From CAZGXI01 sp964529715 (GTDB taxonomy: Bacteria > Chloroflexota > Anaerolineae > Aggregatilineales > Ch27), in assembly GCA_964529715.1 (NCBI GenBank), contig CAZGXI010000014.1, positions 1 through 64,000 on the forward strand: a stretch of DNA of 64,000 nucleotides, written 5' to 3'. Each line of letters opens with the position of its first letter. Position 1 is the stretch's first letter. Below are positions 59,556-64,000 of the stretch, one piece after another. Under the pieces are notes generated by a model, which was not told the origin of the DNA, searched no databases, and saw nothing but the letters and a program-made list of their open reading frames with translations. The position numbers and the translations under genes are program-made.

Positions 59556-62066
59556 CTACCCGTCCAATGTCTCGCGGATCAGCTGCGCGATGGCACGCAG
59601 GCTGATCGGCTTCTGCAACCAGGGAATGCGCTCCCGTTCCAAAAAAGCCCTGATCTCCCCGGTCAGAGGATAACCGGTCATCAGGATCATCCGCACGCCC
59701 GGATGGGCGACCTTCAAAGCCTCATAAAGCGCCTGGCCACCCAACACCGGCATCACCAGGTCGCTCAGCACCAGATCAATAGCCTGAGATTGGCATACGG
59801 TCAATGCCTCCCGCCCGTCGCCAGCCATCAGGACCATGTAACCCAGGTCCTTGATCCCTGTAACCAGGGCATCTCGCGTCGAGATGTCATCCTCCACCAC
59901 CAGGATGGTCTCGCCGGTACCGCTGAGCAGGTCGGTGGCATCCGATGCTTCGGCCAGCGGGGGGGTCTCTAACGCCGGGAAGTACAGTGTGAACTGCGTG
60001 CCTGCGCCGACCTGGCTGGAAACGTCTATCCTGCCGCCGTGCTGACTGACGATTCCGTAGACCTGCGACAGGCCCAGGCCGGTCCCCTCGCCAGGACGCT
60101 TGGTGGTGAAAAACGGTTCGAAGATGCGCGGCAAAACGTCGGGAGGAATGCCCGTCCCGGTGTCGGCGACCATGATGCGGAGCCATGCGCCGGGCGTCAG
60201 GTCAGGGAACGGTGCCGATTCCCCGGCTTTGACGGTCAGGCGTGACACGGCGAACCGTAATTTTCCCCCGCCTGGCATGGCGTCCCGCGCGTTGAGCGCC
60301 AGGTTCATCAACACCTGCTGCATCCGGGTGGGATCGGCGGCGATCAGATAGTCCGTCGCGTCATATTCCAGGGACAGGTCGATGTTCTCCGGCAGGATGC
60401 GCACCAGCAGGTTGACAAATTCCTTAAGGAACGGCAGCAATGGCAGAGTCCGTTTTTCCATGACCGACCAACGGCTGAAATCCAGGAGCTGACCGATCAG
60501 ATCGGCGGCGCGGTGGGCCTGTTGCTGCACCGTTTGGGCGCGTTGCTGCCCTGCCGCCGAGAGCGCCGTCTCGCGGGCGAGCAGGTCGCTGTACAGGGTG
60601 ATGGTCGCCATGATGTTGTTGAAGTCGTGGGCGATCCCGGCGGCCAACTGACCCACCACCGCCAGCCGTTCCTGAAGCTGAGCGCGCCGCTCCATCTGCT
60701 CGCGCTCGGTCACGTCGATGATGATCCCGTGTAGATAAAGCGGCTCGCCATCCTCGCTGTAGACGGCCTCGCCTTTCTCGTACACCCAGTGGAGGCTGCC
60801 GTCGGCGTGGCAGACGCGGTACTGGCGCTCGTACTGCTGTTGCTGCGCGATGGCCTCGGCCACCACCCGGCCCAACTCAGGCAAGTCCTCGGCAAAGACG
60901 ATGTCGCCGTAATTCAGCCCGTCCTCGGTAAATTCGCTGGCCTGCCTACCGGTAAACGAAAAGATGCCGCTGTTGACGTAATGCATCTTCCAGGGGAAGT
61001 TGACCTCGCAGCGGTAAAAGGCGGCAGGCAGGGTTTCGACCAGGACGCGCAGTTCTTCCTGACTATCCCGCAAGGCGCGCTCGGCCTGTTTACGCGCGGT
61101 GATGTCCTCGAAGATCATGCCCAGGTAGGCCACATCGCCCGGCTTCTCGTAGACCGGAAACAGGACCAGGTGGCCATCAAAGATGGAGCCATCTTTGCGC
61201 CGCAGTCGGGCCTCGCCGGTCCAGCCGCCCGCCAGCGCCAGGGCGAAAGCCATTTCTGCCAGGGAGGCGCCATCCTCGCCAGCCCAAAGCGCGGCCTGTG
61301 CCAGGCCGGTCATTTCTTGCGCGGCCTGATCGTAACCGAACAGGGTGTAGCCGGCCCGGTTGACCACCGTCAGCCGCCCGGCGCGGTCGCATATGGCGAT
61401 GCCGTTGACGGCGTTCTCCACCAGAGTCTTGAAGGTGGCGGCGTTCTCGGCATTCGCACGGGCCTCCTGCGCCAGGGCACGCGCCCGCCGCAGCGCCAGT
61501 TGGAACTGGTCGCTCAGGAACCACACCGAGCCGGTGATTCCAACGATGGCCCCCACCGCAATGGAAACCCGGTTCAGGAAGGCCGTCTGGGCGGAGCGCA
61601 GCGCGACCAGCAGGCCCGCAGCGTGCGCCAGGCCCAGGCCGATGTAAAAGGCCAAGCAAAGCGCCAGGATCACGACCTGCCCCCGGCGGTCCTGGAGCGT
61701 CGCCGCAAGGACGATTGCCAGGGCGTACAGCAGCATGGCCGGAGCGTCTACGCCGCCGATGAAGTTGCCATAAACCGCTGCGGCGAAAAACAGCAGGGGA
61801 GGGATGTAACCGGCGATGCGCCAGCGCCCCCGCCGCGCCAGCCACCAGCCGACAATCAACACGACGCCCATCAACGCCAGCAGGACCGGCGTATCCAGGG
61901 GGAGCATCCCAAACGCGCAGGCAGCAAACGCGATCAGGGTAAAGCAGTGGACGAGGCCGCTCAGAACAACCAGGTTGACCTTCGTCATGTACTCGCGTCG
62001 GGCCTCATCTTCGTCGCTGGCGCGCGGCGCGGTCAGCGTATTCCAAAGACGCTGCGGGCGAGTCAT
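59556..62066 (-). CDS. Hybrid PAS sensor histidine kinase with receiver domain
   Basis: An 836-residue membrane kinase. Six membrane helices (about residues 30-200, no large loop) precede two PAS modules (about 210-335 and 340-465). HisKA has QLAAGIAHDFNNIMA (His480), the HATPase domain NLALNARDAMPGGG, DTGTGIPP and GTGLGLSQV. A receiver domain (about 705-830) with VVEDD, phospho-acceptor Asp769 in VLSDLVMP and Lys in LQKPIS closes it. The HDFNN form suits kinases signalling by internal phosphorelay. TGGAGT lies 9 bases before the ATG at 62066; the GTG at 62081 is a weaker alternative. Signal and partner unknown. Confidence 0.93.
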   Translation of the reverse strand: MTRPQRLWNTLTAPRASDEDEARREYMTKVNLVVLSGLVHCFTLIAFAACAFGMLPLDTPVLLALMGVVLIVGWWLARRGRWRIAGYIPPLLFFAAAVYGNFIGGVDAPAMLLYALAIVLAATLQDRRGQVVILALCLAFYIGLGLAHAAGLLVALRSAQTAFLNRVSIAVGAIVGITGSVWFLSDQFQLALRRARALAQEARANAENAATFKTLVENAVNGIAICDRAGRLTVVNRAGYTLFGYDQAAQEMTGLAQAALWAGEDGASLAEMAFALALAGGWTGEARLRRKDGSIFDGHLVLFPVYEKPGDVAYLGMIFEDITARKQAERALRDSQEELRVLVETLPAAFYRCEVNFPWKMHYVNSGIFSFTGRQASEFTEDGLNYGDIVFAEDLPELGRVVAEAIAQQQQYERQYRVCHADGSLHWVYEKGEAVYSEDGEPLYLHGIIIDVTEREQMERRAQLQERLAVVGQLAAGIAHDFNNIMATITLYSDLLARETALSAAGQQRAQTVQQQAHRAADLIGQLLDFSRWSVMEKRTLPLLPFLKEFVNLLVRILPENIDLSLEYDATDYLIAADPTRMQQVLMNLALNARDAMPGGGKLRFAVSRLTVKAGESAPFPDLTPGAWLRIMVADTGTGIPPDVLPRIFEPFFTTKRPGEGTGLGLSQVYGIVSQHGGRIDVSSQVGAGTQFTLYFPALETPPLAEASDATDLLSGTGETILVVEDDISTRDALVTGIKDLGYMVLMAGDGREALTVCQSQAIDLVLSDLVMPVLGGQALYEALKVAHPGVRMILMTGYPLTGEIRAFLERERIPWLQKPISLRAIAQLIRETLDG

Positions 62067-62150
62067 GGGCCAACACTCCACAAATAGAAGGGCGTGGTTG
62101 CCACTACCTTACTCTAATTTCCTCCCCAGCGACAGTTTTTTCGCGCAACC

Positions 62151-62804
62151 TTACCCATCGGGCGGCCCTTCGAGCAGGTGGTGGTGCAGCAGCCATTCAC
62201 GCAGGCTGTAGGTGCCCAGGAGCGCCATCGCCGCCGGGGTGATCAGGGCCAGCGGCGCGACGAGAATCACGCTCACCGCCAGCAGAACCAGCGCCAGTCC
62301 GCCGTTCAGCAGCGCCAACAACGGATCGCCCAGCACGGTAAAGAGCGCGTTGCGCGCCGCCAGCAGCAGGCGCGCTTCTTGCTGGAGCACCACGTAGGGC
62401 CAAAAGAAGAATTGGATCATCCAGATCAGGATGACGAAGCCGCCGGTGATGGCGAACAGCAGGTCGCCGATAGGGCTTTGCTGCCCGGCGTAGAAGTTCA
62501 GCGCCACCACCGCTGCCACGATGAACAGCGCCGTCGCAGCGCCCCACAGCCAGCTTTTGAACAACCAACGCCGCACCGCACCCAGGTAATCCCCCACGCC
62601 GGGGCTATAGCCTTTGGTGGCATCGTAGGCAACTTCATATAGCGCGGCGGTGGCCGGCGGGATGAGAATCACGGTCAGGCACAGCAAAAACCAGATCAGG
62701 TTGACCATGGCCAACGGGATCAGCCAGGCGTACACGTCGATTGCCATGCGCCGCAGGCCACGCAGCCGCCAGTGCACGTTCGGTTCAGTCAAAGCCACTT
62801 GCAT
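62151..62804 (-). CDS. YesL/DUF624 family membrane protein
   Basis: A 217-residue protein with five or six membrane helices. The early segment AWLIPLAMVNLIWFLLCLTVILIPPATAALYEVA and a central charged stretch match the YesL/DUF624 pattern. YesL genes in other bacteria lie beside pectin and rhamnogalacturonan-degrading genes, but their function is unknown. Here it diverges from a likely glycoside-hydrolase-like gene (62972), fitting that context. The start is the first ATG before the family N-terminus; no strong ribosome site is visible. Confidence 0.8.
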   Translation of the reverse strand: MQVALTEPNVHWRLRGLRRMAIDVYAWLIPLAMVNLIWFLLCLTVILIPPATAALYEVAYDATKGYSPGVGDYLGAVRRWLFKSWLWGAATALFIVAAVVALNFYAGQQSPIGDLLFAITGGFVILIWMIQFFFWPYVVLQQEARLLLAARNALFTVLGDPLLALLNGGLALVLLAVSVILVAPLALITPAAMALLGTYSLREWLLHHHLLEGPPDG

Positions 62805-62971
62805 CCGTCCGGGTTCGCATCATTGCTTCGCATGGCAAAGCATAATACGCCCCGGCGCGTTTCGCCAGAGAACCACCAGTCGCGCTTCAAACCAGATGGC
62901 GTTGACGCCCGCGCGTGGGCGCGGTAGGCTGATAGCGCGTCGCCGTGTGCTGCCTGCAAGGGGAGAGCGCC

Positions 62972-64000
62972 ATGCACTTCTACAGTTTCGATCTCCGCGA
63001 TCCGATCTTTGAGGTGAACGGGTGGAAACTGAGCTTTCAGGTCATCACGTTGGAAAACGTCTACAGCCTGGACCCGGTACGCACATCCGTCGAGCATGAA
63101 GGGACAACCTGGCTGCTGGAATGTAGCCAATTGAGCTGGGCAGGCCAGCAGCAGCACGCGCCGGGGATGGTCAGCGTGCGCGCAGAAAGCGGGCCGGGGG
63201 GCCGGCTGCGTCTGGACGTGCGCGCCGCCGCGCCGCACAAAATCCGCGCCGTCAAAATCCTGTTGCGCGACCTGCCGCCGCTGTCTCCCCTCGACCTGCT
63301 GGACGCCGAGCGGGTCGTCCCGCCGGACGGGTTGATCGAACGCTACCCCAACAGTCTGCGGCTGCCGTTGCTGTTTCTGCGCGCGCCGGGCGGAGATACG
63401 TTGGGCCTGCGCTGTGAAGATCACCACGCGCGCGCCAAGCGTTTCGCCGTGTACCAGGAGCGCATGGGGCCGCTGGCGGGCCACTATACCGTCGAGTGCA
63501 TCCACGAGGAAGACGCGCGCTGGTTCGACACCCGCATCGACGCGCCGGCATGGATCATCGACCGGGGCGTGAGTGTGGATTCCTTTCGGCAGGAGCAGCT
63601 TGCCTTCGAGGAAGTCGCGCTTAACCTGGTGCCCTGGGAGCAGCGGGCCGACCTGCCCGCCTGGGCGCGCGACATCCGCCTGTGCCTGACGCTGCACGGG
63701 ATGCACTGGTCGGGCTATCTCTTCAACACCTATGACCAGATGCTAGATGCCATCCGCTTTGCGGCGGAGCGCATCGACGGGCGACATATCCTGGCCTACC
63801 TGCCCGGTTGGGAAGGGCGCTACTACTGGCAATACGGCGACTTCCGGCCTGAACCCCGGCTCGGCGGCGAGGGAGGTTTCGCCCGGTTATGCAACGGCGC
63901 GCGGGCGCTGGGCGTCCACGTGATGCCGATGTTCGGCGGCAACTGCGCCAACGCCTGGTTCCCCAACTTCCACGAGTTCGGCCCCTCCTCTTACATGAAG
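62972..64000 (+). CDS. Glycoside-hydrolase-like protein, 5' part (truncated by window)
   Basis: The frame is open from ATG 62972 (GGGGAG 6 bases upstream) to the window end, 343 codons with no stop. Residues 1-225 form a beta-rich domain (MHFYSFDLRDPIFEVNGWKL, later VWP-type strands), then the start of a TIM-barrel-like part, LTLHGMHWSGYLFNTYDQ, ILAYLPGWEGRYYWQYGD and GVHVMPMFGGN. The layout fits uncharacterised glycosidase-like families such as DUF6259, but the catalytic glutamates or aspartates lie beyond the window. The divergent YesL-like gene supports a polysaccharide role. Family assignment is tentative. Confidence 0.65.
   Translation, partial: MHFYSFDLRDPIFEVNGWKLSFQVITLENVYSLDPVRTSVEHEGTTWLLECSQLSWAGQQQHAPGMVSVRAESGPGGRLRLDVRAAAPHKIRAVKILLRDLPPLSPLDLLDAERVVPPDGLIERYPNSLRLPLLFLRAPGGDTLGLRCEDHHARAKRFAVYQERMGPLAGHYTVECIHEEDARWFDTRIDAPAWIIDRGVSVDSFRQEQLAFEEVALNLVPWEQRADLPAWARDIRLCLTLHGMHWSGYLFNTYDQMLDAIRFAAERIDGRHILAYLPGWEGRYYWQYGDFRPEPRLGGEGGFARLCNGARALGVHVMPMFGGNCANAWFPNFHEFGPSSYMK

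Overview
The window is GC-rich, densely coded bacterial DNA with no phage, plasmid, IS, CRISPR or tRNA signal that I could find. The best guess is a member of the Chloroflexota (Anaerolineae-like), probably a heterotroph living on plant polysaccharides. This is inference. It rests on lipoprotein and membrane-anchor linkers rich in Thr-Pro repeats, many glycoside hydrolases and sugar ABC transporters, very large PAS/GAF kinases, corrinoid protein and UroD-type methyltransferase genes, common TTG/GTG starts, and intergenic spaces filled with perfect palindromes.

Layout. 1-11 kb: the end of one ABC exporter subunit, a 1501-residue multi-PAS/GAF histidine kinase, a BI-1 membrane protein, and a TetR-heterodimeric ABC exporter operon with two candidate operators. 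11-20 kb: a complete beta-glucoside uptake and hydrolysis operon read leftwards (LacI regulator, family-5 solute-binding protein, two permeases, two ATPases, GH1 beta-glucosidase). It starts at a strong promoter followed at once by a perfect TGGGAGCGCTCCCA palindrome, the operator known for actinobacterial CebR/CelR cellobiose repressors. 20-28 kb: an esterase, threonine synthase, DUF503, hisH-hisA, an epimerase, a DinB-like protein and an M1-type metallopeptidase lipoprotein. 28-35 kb, minus strand: a secreted TAP-type hydrolase, a membrane-anchored GH17-like protein, a membrane-bound TIR protein and mutS2. 35-41 kb: DUF1801, a cyclase-family protein, a lipoprotein, a zinc-ribbon PP2C phosphatase and an MFS transporter.

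41-49 kb: a corrinoid protein, a DUF4380 sugar-mutarotase-like protein, a ribose-type ABC importer whose ATPase is fused to a membrane helix and HEAT repeats, and a UroD-family methyltransferase. Together they suggest uptake of a sugar-like substrate and possibly its demethylation. 49-52.5 kb: a beta-propeller protein, a sirtuin, and rplJ-rplL behind a clear promoter, L10 leader and attenuator. 52.5-64 kb: a pentapeptide protein, a papain-fold-like protein, a GH2 enzyme, zwf and gnd (oxidative pentose phosphate entry), a hybrid histidine kinase, a YesL-like membrane protein and the start of a likely glycoside-hydrolase-like protein.

Two repeat families stand out. One is a set of 24-28 bp palindromes with GTAG...CTAC ends, placed after genes. 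The other is a ~185 bp element in which terminal inverted repeats enclose four near-perfect hairpins in a symmetric spacing (two full copies, one half copy, one relative). Both sugar-transport operons also carry a strong stem-loop just after the solute-binding-protein gene.
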